In this document: positions 55,276 through 63,376 of the stretch, one piece after another | Numbering within the stretch: position 1 is the first letter of the stretch | Layout: each line of letters starts with the position of its first letter | DNA from: Christensenella sp. | Lineage (GTDB): Bacteria > Bacillota > Clostridia > Christensenellales > UBA3700 | Reading direction: 5' to 3' | Length of the DNA stretch: 64,000 nucleotides | NCBI GenBank assembly: GCA_022784465.1 | Contig: JALFUR010000006.1 | Location: 1 to 64,000, forward strand | Made by a program: the position numbers and the translations under genes | Notes under the pieces: model-generated | Told to the model about the DNA's origin: nothing | The model's input: the letters and a program-made list of their open reading frames with translations, nothing else | Database searches by the model: none

Positions 55276-56664
55276 ATGCAGACAAAACAATTAAAAGAAG
55301 AATGTGGAATATTTGGAATTTATAATAAAGAGAATATTCCATGTATTGGTAACTTAGTATACTATGGTCTATTTGCCTTGCAGCATAGAGGCCAAGAAGC
55401 AGCAGGTATTGCTGTAAATATTAATAGAGATATTTATCTTAAAAAGAATCTGGGGCTCGTTAGTGAAGTTTTCGCTAGCGATAATTCATTTTTAGAACAA
55501 ACTGGAAATATTGCTGTTGGACACGTAAGATATTCAACTTGCGGTGGTAATATTTTGGAAAATGCACAGCCTATTAGCGTTAGATATGCTAAAGGCAATT
55601 TAACTATTTGTCATAATGGAAATATATATAACGCTCAGGAGTTAAGACAAAACCTAGAAAACGAAGGCGCAATATTTCATACCACATCAGATAGTGAAGT
55701 AATATGTTATTTAATAGCAAGAGAAAGGCTTCACTGCTCTACTGTTGAGGAGGCTGTTAAAAATATTTTGCCTAAATTAAAAGGCTCTTTTTCGCTTTTA
55801 GTTATGTCCCCAGAAAAACTAATCGCTTTACGTGATCCTTATGGCTTTAGACCATTATGCATGGGCGAACTTGATAATAGCATTGTATTTTCAAGTGAAT
55901 CATGTGCGCTTGAGACAATAGGAGCAACATATAAAAGAGATGTAAAACCTGGAGAAATTATAGTAGTTTCAAAAAATGGAATATCCTATGATACTTCATT
56001 AGCATGGAATCAAACTGGTTTATGCATTTTTGAGCACATATATTTTGCAAGACCAGATAGTATAATAGATGGTCAGAGCGTTCAAGAAGCAAGAACGAAT
56101 GCTGGTAAACTACTTGCTCGTCAATATCCAATAGATGCAGATATAGTAATTGGCGTTCCAGACTCTGGACTAGCAGCAGCGCAAGGATATGCTGAAGAGA
56201 GTGGGATAAAATATGGCGTTGGACTAATAAAAAACAGATACATTGGAAGAACGTTTATTCAGCCTACTCAAGCATTAAGAGAAAAGTCTGTTGCTTTAAA
56301 GTTAAACACTTTATCTATGAATATAAAAGATAAGAAAGTAGTAATGATAGATGATTCAATAGTCCGTGGTACAACGCTAGCAAATATAATTAAACTATTA
56401 AAAAAATCTGGCGCAAAAGAAGTACATGTAAGAGTTGCATCTCCAAAGTTTATGTATCCTTGTTATTTTGGAACAGATATTCCTAGTCGTGATCAACTTG
56501 CTTGTAACAAATGGAGTGAAGAGGAGTTAAGAAAGAAAATTGGAGCTGATTCATTAGGTTTTTTAAAACTTGAAACAGTCAAGCAAATTGCCCCAAATTC
56601 AAAAGTTGATTTTTGTACTGGTTGTTTTAGTGGTATATATCCAGGAAAAATATATAGTGAATAA
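55276..56664 (+). CDS. purF: Amidophosphoribosyltransferase
   Basis: PurF transfers glutamine ammonia to PRPP, the first step of purine synthesis. The 462-residue protein has a short propeptide and the nucleophile Cys10 in EECGIFGI, HVRYSTCGG in the amidotransferase domain, and the PRPP loop VVMIDDSIVRGTT. The C-terminal FCTGCFSGIYP supplies the cysteines of the Bacillus-type iron-sulfur enzyme. GAGGA precedes the ATG. It is followed by a strong bidirectional terminator. A second paralogue lies at the right edge of the window. Confidence 0.95.
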   Translation: MQTKQLKEECGIFGIYNKENIPCIGNLVYYGLFALQHRGQEAAGIAVNINRDIYLKKNLGLVSEVFASDNSFLEQTGNIAVGHVRYSTCGGNILENAQPISVRYAKGNLTICHNGNIYNAQELRQNLENEGAIFHTTSDSEVICYLIARERLHCSTVEEAVKNILPKLKGSFSLLVMSPEKLIALRDPYGFRPLCMGELDNSIVFSSESCALETIGATYKRDVKPGEIIVVSKNGISYDTSLAWNQTGLCIFEHIYFARPDSIIDGQSVQEARTNAGKLLARQYPIDADIVIGVPDSGLAAAQGYAEESGIKYGVGLIKNRYIGRTFIQPTQALREKSVALKLNTLSMNIKDKKVVMIDDSIVRGTTLANIIKLLKKSGAKEVHVRVASPKFMYPCYFGTDIPSRDQLACNKWSEEELRKKIGADSLGFLKLETVKQIAPNSKVDFCTGCFSGIYPGKIYSE

Positions 56665-56689
56665 AAATGGTCTGAAAAAGACCATTTTT
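56663..56689. terminator. Bidirectional terminator between purF and the P-type ATPase gene
   Basis: An 11-bp stem AAAAATGGTCT/AGACCATTTTT with a GAAAA loop overlaps the last two bases of the purF stop codon. T-runs occur in both directions, so it serves both convergent genes. Confidence 0.92.
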
Positions 56690-56701
56690 ACTACACTTAT
56701 A

Positions 56702-58615
56702 TTAATTATTTATCTTTTTATTTGCTCTCATGGCATTAATTATGGCAATGAACGCAACGCCAACATCTCCAAATATTGCCATCCACATTCCTATGCTTCC
56801 AAATACGCCTAGTGCTGTTAATATTAAAATTAAAGCTTTTACTCCTAGAGCAAAATATATATTTTCATGAACAATTCTCATTGTTCTTTTGCATACTTTT
56901 TTTGCTTTGATTAAGTCGGATATATTATCCTTCATTAGAACAATATCTGAAGCTTCTATTGCGGCATCAGAGCCAACTCCGCCCATTGCGATACCAATAT
57001 CTGAACGCATCAATACTGGCGCATCATTTATTCCATCTCCTACGAAACATAACACATCATCTTTTTTCTTATTGTTAAGTAACGCTTCTACTTCTTCTAC
57101 TTTGTTTTGTGGTAACAATGAAGCCTTATATTGAGTTAATCCAATTTCGCTTGCTACGCTTTTTGCAATTGTTTCGTTATCCCCTGTCAACATAATTGTT
57201 TTAGCATTTAGTTTGTTTAACTCGCTTATTGTGATTTTGCTCTCTTTTTTAATTTCGTCGCTTATTAAAATATATCCAAGATACTCATCATCTTTTGCTA
57301 CATAAACGCACGTTCCAACACCATCCGCTTGCACGTATTCAATGTTTCTTTTTTTCATCAATTTTTCATTGCCGCATATTATAGTAGATTCTCCTTTTGC
57401 AATAATTCCGAATCCTTGAACATCTTCAATTACATAATCTGTATCTATTTTTTTACCATAGCATGCAACGATTGATTTAGCTATTGGATGATTTGAACCG
57501 CTCTCGGCAATAGCTGCATAATGCAATATTTCGTCTTTTTTATCTTCTGGAAACACTTTAGTAACAACGAAGTTTCCTTTTGTTAAAGTTCCTGTTTTAT
57601 CAAAGACAAAGATATTAGCTTTATTATACATTTCCAAATAATTTGAGCCTTTAACTAATATACCATTTTTTGAAGCGCCGCCTATTCCCGCGAAAAATGT
57701 TAGTGGAATAGAAATTACTAAAGCGCATGGACAAGAGACAACTAAAAACGTCAATGCTCTATATATCCAAATAGCTGGATTTTTAGTAATAATACTTGGA
57801 ATTAAAGCAAGCAAAAACGCAGAAATTACAACAATTGGCGTATAATACTTTGAAAATTTTGTAATAAAATTTTCCGCTCTAGATTTTTGAGAAGATGCAT
57901 TTTCAACTAAATCCAAAATCTTTGAGACAGTTGAATCGTAAAAGGCTTTTTTTACTTTAATCTCAATTGTACTAGACATATTTACTGAGCCTGAAATTAC
58001 ATTTGCTCCTTCTCCTACTTCTAAAGGAATAGCTTCTCCTGTTAATGCTTTTGTATCTAGAGTTGTCATACCTTTAACAACGACCCCATCTAGAGGAACC
58101 TTTTCTCCTGGCTTAACTAAAATGACATCGTCAACATTAACTTCTGACGGATCCACCATTTCTTCTAGAACTCCATCTTTGTATACATTGGCATAATCTG
58201 GTCTAATATCCATTAATGAAGATATATCTTTTCTAGACTTACCCACAGCATATGCTTGGAACCATTCCCCAACTTGATAAAACAAAAGTACCGCACACGC
58301 TTCATCAAATCCTTCAACTTCCATATTGTTTAATGCTCTAAAAATAGCCAAAGCAAATGCACCTATAGTTGCTATACACATCAAAAAGTTTTCGTCGAGC
58401 AATTGACCATGAGCAATATTTCGAGCTGCTTTGTAAAGGATATCGTAACCAATATATAAATATATAGATAAATATAATGCAAAAGCTAAAAGCCAACCAT
58501 ATTGCCCTGGAATTACTGTTGCCAATACAAGTATTTTATCTAGAACAAATAAAACAATAAAAGCTGTTAATGCGATTAATATTCTTATTAATCTTTTCTT
58601 TAATTTTTTACTCAT
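56702..58615 (-). CDS. P1B-type heavy-metal ATPase (Zn/Cd/Pb type)
   Basis: This ATP-driven metal exporter has 637 residues. Visible are the CPC metal site in SCPCALVISIPL (the CPC-x4-SxP form of group P1B-2), the phosphorylation motif FDKTGTLTKG, the SGSNHPIA histidine-proline motif, MLTGDNE, and GDGINDAP. The last helices carry GVKALILIL and FGDVGVA, also typical of zinc/cadmium pumps. It has no N-terminal metal-binding domain, which is supplied by the adjacent HMA protein. The ATG at 58615 lies one base after the HMA stop, and an upstream TTG is less likely. Confidence 0.94.
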   Translation of the reverse strand: MSKKLKKRLIRILIALTAFIVLFVLDKILVLATVIPGQYGWLLAFALYLSIYLYIGYDILYKAARNIAHGQLLDENFLMCIATIGAFALAIFRALNNMEVEGFDEACAVLLFYQVGEWFQAYAVGKSRKDISSLMDIRPDYANVYKDGVLEEMVDPSEVNVDDVILVKPGEKVPLDGVVVKGMTTLDTKALTGEAIPLEVGEGANVISGSVNMSSTIEIKVKKAFYDSTVSKILDLVENASSQKSRAENFITKFSKYYTPIVVISAFLLALIPSIITKNPAIWIYRALTFLVVSCPCALVISIPLTFFAGIGGASKNGILVKGSNYLEMYNKANIFVFDKTGTLTKGNFVVTKVFPEDKKDEILHYAAIAESGSNHPIAKSIVACYGKKIDTDYVIEDVQGFGIIAKGESTIICGNEKLMKKRNIEYVQADGVGTCVYVAKDDEYLGYILISDEIKKESKITISELNKLNAKTIMLTGDNETIAKSVASEIGLTQYKASLLPQNKVEEVEALLNNKKKDDVLCFVGDGINDAPVLMRSDIGIAMGGVGSDAAIEASDIVLMKDNISDLIKAKKVCKRTMRIVHENIYFALGVKALILILTALGVFGSIGMWMAIFGDVGVAFIAIINAMRANKKINN

Positions 58616-58616
58616 A

Positions 58617-58832
58617 TTAATATTCCATTTCAAAATCAGGTTCTATTTTTCTTGCTGCTTTATGAGCTTGTTTTAATATTTCAGAAAATTGATCATCTTT
58701 AGCCTGTATAATCATTTTTTGTGTCATAAAATTAATTGAACATGACTCAACACCTTCAATTTTTTTTATTGCTTCTTCACATTTTTGTGCACATACTGCG
58801 CAATCTACTTCAATTTTTATTACTTTTTTCAT
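58617..58832 (-). CDS. Heavy-metal-associated (HMA) domain protein
   Basis: A stand-alone ferredoxin-like HMA domain of 71 residues carries the metal-binding CxxC in VDCAVCAQKCEEAI near the N-terminus. It resembles the domain normally fused to the N-terminus of CadA/ZntA pumps and probably delivers metal to, or regulates, the ATPase encoded one base downstream. GGAG precedes the ATG. Confidence 0.92.
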   Translation of the reverse strand: MKKVIKIEVDCAVCAQKCEEAIKKIEGVESCSINFMTQKMIIQAKDDQFSEILKQAHKAARKIEPDFEMEY

Positions 58833-58848
58833 ATATACTCTGCTCCTT

Positions 58849-59202
58849 TTATTTTTCTAATAAATGCGATAAACCACACTCAAAAATCTTTGAAACGTGG
58901 TCATCGTCTAATGAATAAAACACTTCCTTTCCGCTCTTTCTTGCTTTTACAAGTTTAGATTGTCTTAGTATTCTAAGCTGATGAGATACTGCAGATTTTG
59001 TCATATTTAAGCATTCACAAATATCGCAAACACATAATTCACTTATCTCAAGCGAAGATAAAATCTTTGCTCTTGTAGAATCACCGAAAACCTTAAATAA
59101 TTCTGCTAAATCATAAATTAAATCATCATCAGGCATTTTCTCTTTTACAATACTTACTATATTCTCATGAACATGGTTTTCGCTACATACTAAATCTTTC
59201 AT
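58849..59202 (-). CDS. ArsR/SmtB family metal-responsive repressor (CadC/CzrA-like)
   Basis: A 117-residue winged-helix repressor, first gene of the pump operon. ELCVCDICECLNMTKSAVSHQLRILR is the recognition region, and the CVC pair within ELCVCD is the alpha-3 metal site of ArsR/CadC sensors. An N-terminal CSENHVHEN segment could add ligands as in CadC. Metal binding would release it from the inverted repeat at 59217-59234. The ATG at 59202 with GGAGGGG upstream is preferred over one four codons earlier. Confidence 0.93.
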   Translation of the reverse strand: MKDLVCSENHVHENIVSIVKEKMPDDDLIYDLAELFKVFGDSTRAKILSSLEISELCVCDICECLNMTKSAVSHQLRILRQSKLVKARKSGKEVFYSLDDDHVSKIFECGLSHLLEK

Positions 59203-59216
59203 ATACCCCTCCAATG

Positions 59217-59267
59217 GTTGAACAATTATTCAACTATTATATTATACAAGTTTACATGCGCTGTCAA
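59217..59267 (-). promoter_or_regulatory. Promoter and SmtB-type operator of the metal pump operon
   Basis: TTGACA (59262-59267) is followed after 17 bp by TAATAT (59239-59244), with an overlapping TATAAT. Just downstream, GTTGAA-CAATTA-TTCAAC (59217-59234) is an inverted repeat of the TGAA-N6-TTCA kind bound by SmtB/ArsR repressors. Its position over the transcription start would block initiation. Confidence 0.72.
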
Positions 59268-59301
59268 TAATAATGATTTAAAATATTTAAAAAAATCTTA
59301 T

Positions 59302-59332
59302 AAAAAAAAGTGTTGCTAAATTCGCAACACTT
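59302..59332 (-). terminator. Terminator of the CobW operon
   Basis: A 9-bp stem AAGTGTTGC/GCAACACTT (59308-59332) is followed on the minus strand by a T-run at 59302-59309. It lies directly after the stop codon of the CobW-YcgQ-like gene. Confidence 0.9.
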
Positions 59333-59337
59333 AATGA

Positions 59338-60261
59338 TTAAAACTTTGTTATTGGCTCTTCAATAGGATACGCCATTCCAATATCTATTACGTGCATCAT
59401 TGGGCCTTCTTCAATGCTATCTACATATTCTAATTTAGCAGTGATTTTAACCCACTCCCCTTCCTTAACTTTCTTTTTTGTCTCGTTAATCGCAGGAAAT
59501 CCAAGAACTGTTAAATCGTTTGAACAACAAGTCATAGCTACTCTTCCAGGAATAAAGAACTCTTCAGGTATTCCCTTTGGTTTATATACTTGAGCAGTAA
59601 ATTTAACTATTTTATTAGCATATCTATCTCTTAGTTCCATTGCATCGAAAAACCAAATGCCGAAATCTTCATCGTTAATTTCAATTATGCTTTTATGAAC
59701 ATCATATGGTAAATCTTCTTCAAAAGAAGAATTTATTGGACCATTTTCACCTTCAAACATTATTTGAGTATTTGGATTGGCAAGCTTTGAGTTTCTTTTC
59801 ATTGATAGCAAATTCATACTCTCATTTGCTCTATTAAAGATCATTGCATCGCTTGCTTGTATCATGGTAACCATTTTTTGACGCATATTGTTAAAATACA
59901 TATCAAAAGTTGAAGCATCTACCATCATAACAATTTGACCAATGTTTATATAGCTTGGCAAATCAACTTCATTTATATCCCACATTCCATTAAATTCTAT
60001 AATCAATCTATCTGGCTTATGAGCTTGAATTAGTCTATCAATATTAGTAGGATTAAAATCCTCAATTTTTTCAATGTATTCAACAGCTGTATAGGCTGTT
60101 CCCATTTGAATAGGATCATATTCTTCAATGCCTTCTTCACAAACTATTACTAAAGTATTACCTTTTTCTGAAAAACCATCTTGAGTAACAGTTTCTCTAA
60201 TTAAAGAAGTTTTTCCTGATTCTAAAAATCCTAATACTATAAATGCGCTTAATTGTTCCAT
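59338..60261 (-). CDS. CobW-like GTPase fused to a YcgQ/TIGR03943-like domain
   Basis: The N-terminal half of this 307-residue protein is a G3E/CobW-type GTPase with P-loop GFLESGKTS (11-19), a strand with LIIEFNGMWD and an altered base-recognition region (MIFNRANES). From about residue 215 it resembles the C-terminal part of YcgQ/TIGR03943 proteins: VKFTAQVYKP, IPGRVAMTCCSNDLTVLGFP and EWVKITAKLEY, including the paired cysteines of TCC. YcgQ acts with the permease YcgR and is often linked to zinc limitation. It starts one base after the histidine-rich CobW gene, so the two GTPases are a coupled pair. Confidence 0.72.
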   Translation of the reverse strand: MEQLSAFIVLGFLESGKTSLIRETVTQDGFSEKGNTLVIVCEEGIEEYDPIQMGTAYTAVEYIEKIEDFNPTNIDRLIQAHKPDRLIIEFNGMWDINEVDLPSYINIGQIVMMVDASTFDMYFNNMRQKMVTMIQASDAMIFNRANESMNLLSMKRNSKLANPNTQIMFEGENGPINSSFEEDLPYDVHKSIIEINDEDFGIWFFDAMELRDRYANKIVKFTAQVYKPKGIPEEFFIPGRVAMTCCSNDLTVLGFPAINETKKKVKEGEWVKITAKLEYVDSIEEGPMMHVIDIGMAYPIEEPITKF

Positions 60262-60262
60262 A

Positions 60263-61570
60263 TTACTTAAATAATTCTCTTATTTTATCTTCATTAAGGT
60301 TTGAACCAATTACACATAGTCTTCCTGTATAATCTGGATCACCTTTTCTAATTTCATATTCGTCTACAGTTAAATCAAAATAAAACCATGTTTCTTCTCC
60401 CTTTAAAATACCCTTAGCTCTAAGAATTGTTCCATAGCCATTGTCTTCTTTAGATAAAGTCTCAAGAATTTCTTTTAAATGGTCTTCTGTAAACACTTTT
60501 GTTGTTTCAATACCGATTGAAGTAAAGACCTCATCTGCATCATGACCGTGATGGTGATGATGATGGTGATGATGTTCGTGATCTTCGTCCTCTTCATCGT
60601 CATCGTGGTGATGATGTCCGCAGCAACACTCTCCATCCTCGTCATGGTGATGGTGATGATGTTCGTGTTCTTCTTCCTCTTCGTCGTCATCGTGGTGATG
60701 ATGCCCGCAGCAACATTCTCCATCCTCGTCATGGTGATGGTGATGTTCGTGCTCTTCGTCCTCTTCGTCGTCATCGTGGTGATGATGTCCACAGCAACAT
60801 TCTCCATCCTCGTCATGGTGATGGTGATGATGCTCATGTTCGTGCTCTTCGTCCTCTTCGTCGTCATCGTGATGATGATGTCCGCAGCAACATTCTCCAT
60901 CCTCGTCATGGTGATGGTGATGATGCTCATGTTCTTCACTGTTAAATTCTAGATTTAACTCTTGAGCAAGATCTCTATGATTTCCTTCCATTACTTTTAA
61001 TATCTCTTCTGCAGATAATAAAGAAATAGGTGTTGTAATAATTCTTGCATGAGGATTAATCTTCTTTATTTCCTCTACAACAGTTTCCATTTTATCTGAA
61101 GTCATTTTATCTGCTCTTGAAACAATAACTGTTGTAGCAGCTTCTATTTGATTGTTGAAAAACTCTCCAAAGTTTTTGATATACATTTTGCATTTAATTC
61201 CATCAACAACAGTTGTTAAAGAATTAATTGTCAAATCTAACGATTTTTGAGCCTTTTGTATAGCAACGATTATGTCTGATAATTTGCCAACACCAGATGG
61301 TTCAATAATAATTCTTTCTGGACTATATTTTGTAATTAATTCCCCAAGAGACTTTTCAAAATCTCCAACTAATGAACAACAAATACATCCTGAATTGATT
61401 TCTTTAATTTCAATTCCAGAATCCTTCAAGAAAGAGCCATCTACTCCAATCTCACCAAACTCGTTTTCTATTAAAACTGTCTTATCTTTTATAGTTTCAC
61501 TAAGCAACTTTTTAATTAATGTTGTTTTTCCAGAACCTAAAAAACCTGAAATTACATCAACTTTAACCAT
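60263..61570 (-). CDS. CobW/ZNG1-type metal chaperone GTPase with His/Cys/acidic repeats
   Basis: A 435-residue G3E GTPase with P-loop GFLGSGKTT (9-17), the metal-binding CxCC motif GCICCS (61-66), the Walker B-like IIEPSG and SRADKMT as guanine-recognition region. The CobW C-terminal domain (about 346-435) ends in the usual WFYFDL and GSNLNEDKIRELF. Between the two domains, residues 213-345 carry four tandem repeats with dense His, Cys and acidic residues. Such proteins insert or store zinc (ZNG1/ZigA/YeiR group). The start at 61570 has GAGGTG upstream, and an earlier ATG is five codons away. Confidence 0.93.
   Translation of the reverse strand: MVKVDVISGFLGSGKTTLIKKLLSETIKDKTVLIENEFGEIGVDGSFLKDSGIEIKEINSGCICCSLVGDFEKSLGELITKYSPERIIIEPSGVGKLSDIIVAIQKAQKSLDLTINSLTTVVDGIKCKMYIKNFGEFFNNQIEAATTVIVSRADKMTSDKMETVVEEIKKINPHARIITTPISLLSAEEILKVMEGNHRDLAQELNLEFNSEEHEHHHHHHDEDGECCCGHHHHDDDEEDEEHEHEHHHHHHDEDGECCCGHHHHDDDEEDEEHEHHHHHDEDGECCCGHHHHDDDEEEEEHEHHHHHHDEDGECCCGHHHHDDDEEDEDHEHHHHHHHHHGHDADEVFTSIGIETTKVFTEDHLKEILETLSKEDNGYGTILRAKGILKGEETWFYFDLTVDEYEIRKGDPDYTGRLCVIGSNLNEDKIRELFK
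60536..60934 (-). repeat. Four tandem His/Cys/acidic coding repeats
   Basis: Within the CobW-type gene, the unit HHHHDEDGECCCGHHHHDDDEE recurs with DEDGECCCG beginning at residues 222, 253, 281 and 310, spaced 31, 28 and 29 residues. The DNA units are nearly identical, which suggests recent expansion or contraction. Each unit has three adjacent cysteines and runs of four or more histidines on both sides. Confidence 0.97.
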
Positions 61571-61651
61571 TTTTTCACCTCGCATTTAAATCATATAGTA
61601 TTTTAGACCTTTTTTTTGTCTTTTACAACTTTTAATAATAAATATATATTC

Positions 61652-61681
61652 TTGCTAATATTCTATTTCTATTGATATACT
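61652..61681 (+). promoter_or_regulatory. Candidate promoter of pnuC
   Basis: TTGCTA (61652-61657) is followed after 18 bp by TATACT (61676-61681). The ATG at 61692 follows 10 bases after the -10 box, with no ribosome-binding site, so the mRNA would be almost leaderless. Confidence 0.4.
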
Positions 61682-61691
61682 TGTTCATGCT

Positions 61692-62381
61692 ATGAAAATA
61701 AAAAACATTTTTAAATCATTATCTATTTTTGAGATTTGCTTGTGGTCAATATCTAGCCTAGTAATAATTATATCATCAATAGTTACTAAAGGTGATATTT
61801 TCGCAACTATAACGTCTCTTATTGGAGCAGCTTCTCTAATCTTCATAGCGAAAGGTTATCCGCTTGGACAAATCTTGGGAATAGCTTTCATGATTATGTA
61901 TTCATACATTTCATATAAGTCAAAATATTACGGCGAATTAATATGCTCTCTTCTTTTAAGCCTGCCAATGGCTGTATATACTTTAATAGTTTGGCTTAAG
62001 CATCCTTTTGATAAAAAAACTTCTCAAGTACAAGTTGGCAAAAGCGAAAAAAAATCAATACTTGTTATTGTTTTTTTAGCTATTTCTTTTTCTATAATAT
62101 GTTATTTTATTCTAAAAATATTTAACACTCCAAATATATTTGTTAGCACATTATCTATCACAACCAGTTTCATTGCCGTATCGTTTATGGCAATAAGATC
62201 ACCTTATTATGCAATAGGTTATGCCCTAAATGATATTGTTCTTATTGTTCTATGGTCAATGGAAACAATAACCAATATTATGTGCTTGCCTGTTCTAATA
62301 AACTTTATTGTGTTTTTAGCAAATGATATTTATGGATTTTTTAACTGGATTAAAATTAGAAAAAACCAAACTAATCTGTAA
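61692..62381 (+). CDS. pnuC: PnuC-like nicotinamide riboside/NMN transporter
   Basis: PnuC proteins are facilitators for nicotinamide riboside and related vitamins. The 229-residue membrane protein has about seven hydrophobic helices and the C-terminal pattern RSPYYAIGYALNDIVLIVLW, which matches the family's substrate-binding helices. No NadR kinase gene is adjacent. It overlaps the convergent ybaK-like gene by 11 bp. Confidence 0.87.
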   Translation: MKIKNIFKSLSIFEICLWSISSLVIIISSIVTKGDIFATITSLIGAASLIFIAKGYPLGQILGIAFMIMYSYISYKSKYYGELICSLLLSLPMAVYTLIVWLKHPFDKKTSQVQVGKSEKKSILVIVFLAISFSIICYFILKIFNTPNIFVSTLSITTSFIAVSFMAIRSPYYAIGYALNDIVLIVLWSMETITNIMCLPVLINFIVFLANDIYGFFNWIKIRKNQTNL

Positions 62382-62832
62382 TGTCTTCAAAGCCTGCCTT
62401 GACATATAAACAAAGGTCATTTGGATTTAATTCTATCTGAACTCCTACTTTGCCTGCAGAAACACATATCGTATCAAATAGCATCGCTGTTTCATCGATT
62501 ACTGTTTTGAATTGTTTTTTCATTCCAATTGGAGAACATCCGCCGTGTATATATCCCGTTAATGGCAATAATTCTTTTTGATGAATCATCGCTATTGATT
62601 TTACCCCAACAGCCTTTGCTGCTTTTTTCAAATTTAAGCTGTTACATACCGGAACACAAAACACAAAGTGCTCATTTGTGTTTGCTATTGTAACAAGCGT
62701 TTTAAATACCTGATGGGGATCTTGATTTAAAAGTTGTGCCACCTTCTCTCCATCAGTAGTGTTATTGTCATATTCGTGAATATTATATTTAATTTTCGCT
62801 ACATCAAGTAGCCTTGTAACATTTGTTTTCAT
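62371..62832 (-). CDS. ybaK: YbaK/EbsC family aminoacyl-tRNA deacylase
   Basis: The 153-residue protein fits YbaK, which hydrolyses Cys wrongly attached to tRNA-Pro and so corrects prolyl-tRNA synthetase errors. FKTLVTIANTNEHFVFCVPV carries the catalytic Lys region, and GYIHGGCSPIGMKKQF is the conserved GGxSP(I/F)G block. No proS is adjacent. Its 3' end overlaps the end of pnuC on the other strand. Confidence 0.93.
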   Translation of the reverse strand: MKTNVTRLLDVAKIKYNIHEYDNNTTDGEKVAQLLNQDPHQVFKTLVTIANTNEHFVFCVPVCNSLNLKKAAKAVGVKSIAMIHQKELLPLTGYIHGGCSPIGMKKQFKTVIDETAMLFDTICVSAGKVGVQIELNPNDLCLYVKAGFEDITD

Positions 62833-62872
62833 TGCTTAATTTCTCTACCATTGCTGTATAATGTATATATAT

Positions 62873-63370
62873 ATGATAACACATTGCTCTCACTTACTAA
62901 AACCAATAATAAACAAAGAATCTCAAATATTAATATTAGGTTCTTTCCCTTCTGTTATGTCTAGAAAAAGTTTCTATTATGGACACAAAAGCAATAGATT
63001 TTGGAAAGTGTTAGAAGCTATTTTAAATATTGAATTGTACTCAAAATCTCCAAATGAAAAAGCAAAAATTTTATTAGATAATAAAATTGCTTTATATGAT
63101 GTAATTGAAGAATGCGATATTTCATTATCTAGTGATTCTTCAATTAAAAATGTCACTCCCGCTCCCTTGCAAGAGCTAATAAGCTCGGCAAACATTAAAC
63201 TAATACTCTTAAATGGAAAGAAAGCAACTTCGCTATTTTACAAATTCTTTCCAGATATTACATTAAATGTTATATCGCTTCCATCTACAAGTTCAGCAAA
63301 CGCGGCTTGTTCATTAGATAATTTGATAAAAAAATGGAGAGATGCGCTCTCTCCATATATAGTCAAATAA
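62873..63370 (+). CDS. DNA-deoxyinosine glycosylase (UDG superfamily)
   Basis: This 165-residue protein of the uracil-DNA glycosylase fold matches the hypoxanthine-DNA glycosylase group (TIGR04274 type), which removes deaminated bases. Motif A is ILGSFPSVMSRKSFYYGHKSNRFW in structure (key residues GSFPS and the YYGH pair), and the C-terminal motif is LPSTSSANAA. The ATG at 62873 is preferred to one four codons earlier because TATAAT at 62854-62859 would put the transcription start between them. There is no ribosome-binding site. Its last codons overlap a terminator for the opposite strand. Confidence 0.87.
   Translation: MITHCSHLLKPIINKESQILILGSFPSVMSRKSFYYGHKSNRFWKVLEAILNIELYSKSPNEKAKILLDNKIALYDVIEECDISLSSDSSIKNVTPAPLQELISSANIKLILLNGKKATSLFYKFFPDITLNVISLPSTSSANAACSLDNLIKKWRDALSPYIVK
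63328..63356 (-). terminator. Terminator of the second purF-like gene, inside the glycosylase ORF
   Basis: A perfect 9-bp stem ATGGAGAGA/TCTCTCCAT (63334-63356) with a five-base loop is followed on the minus strand by six or seven T residues (63328-63333). It lies 20 bases after the purF-like stop codon, within the last codons of the opposite-strand glycosylase gene. Confidence 0.85.
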
Positions 63371-63376
63371 TATTGA

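Noticed and set aside
60536..60934. Regularly spaced direct repeats that could suggest a CRISPR array
   Set aside because: The repeats are contiguous coding units in one long gene, there are no unique spacers, and no cas genes are present.
60475..60952. Long open frames in other phases on both strands over the His-rich repeat region
   Set aside because: They arise from the repeated codon pattern of the CobW-type gene. Their translations are low-complexity and lack start signals.
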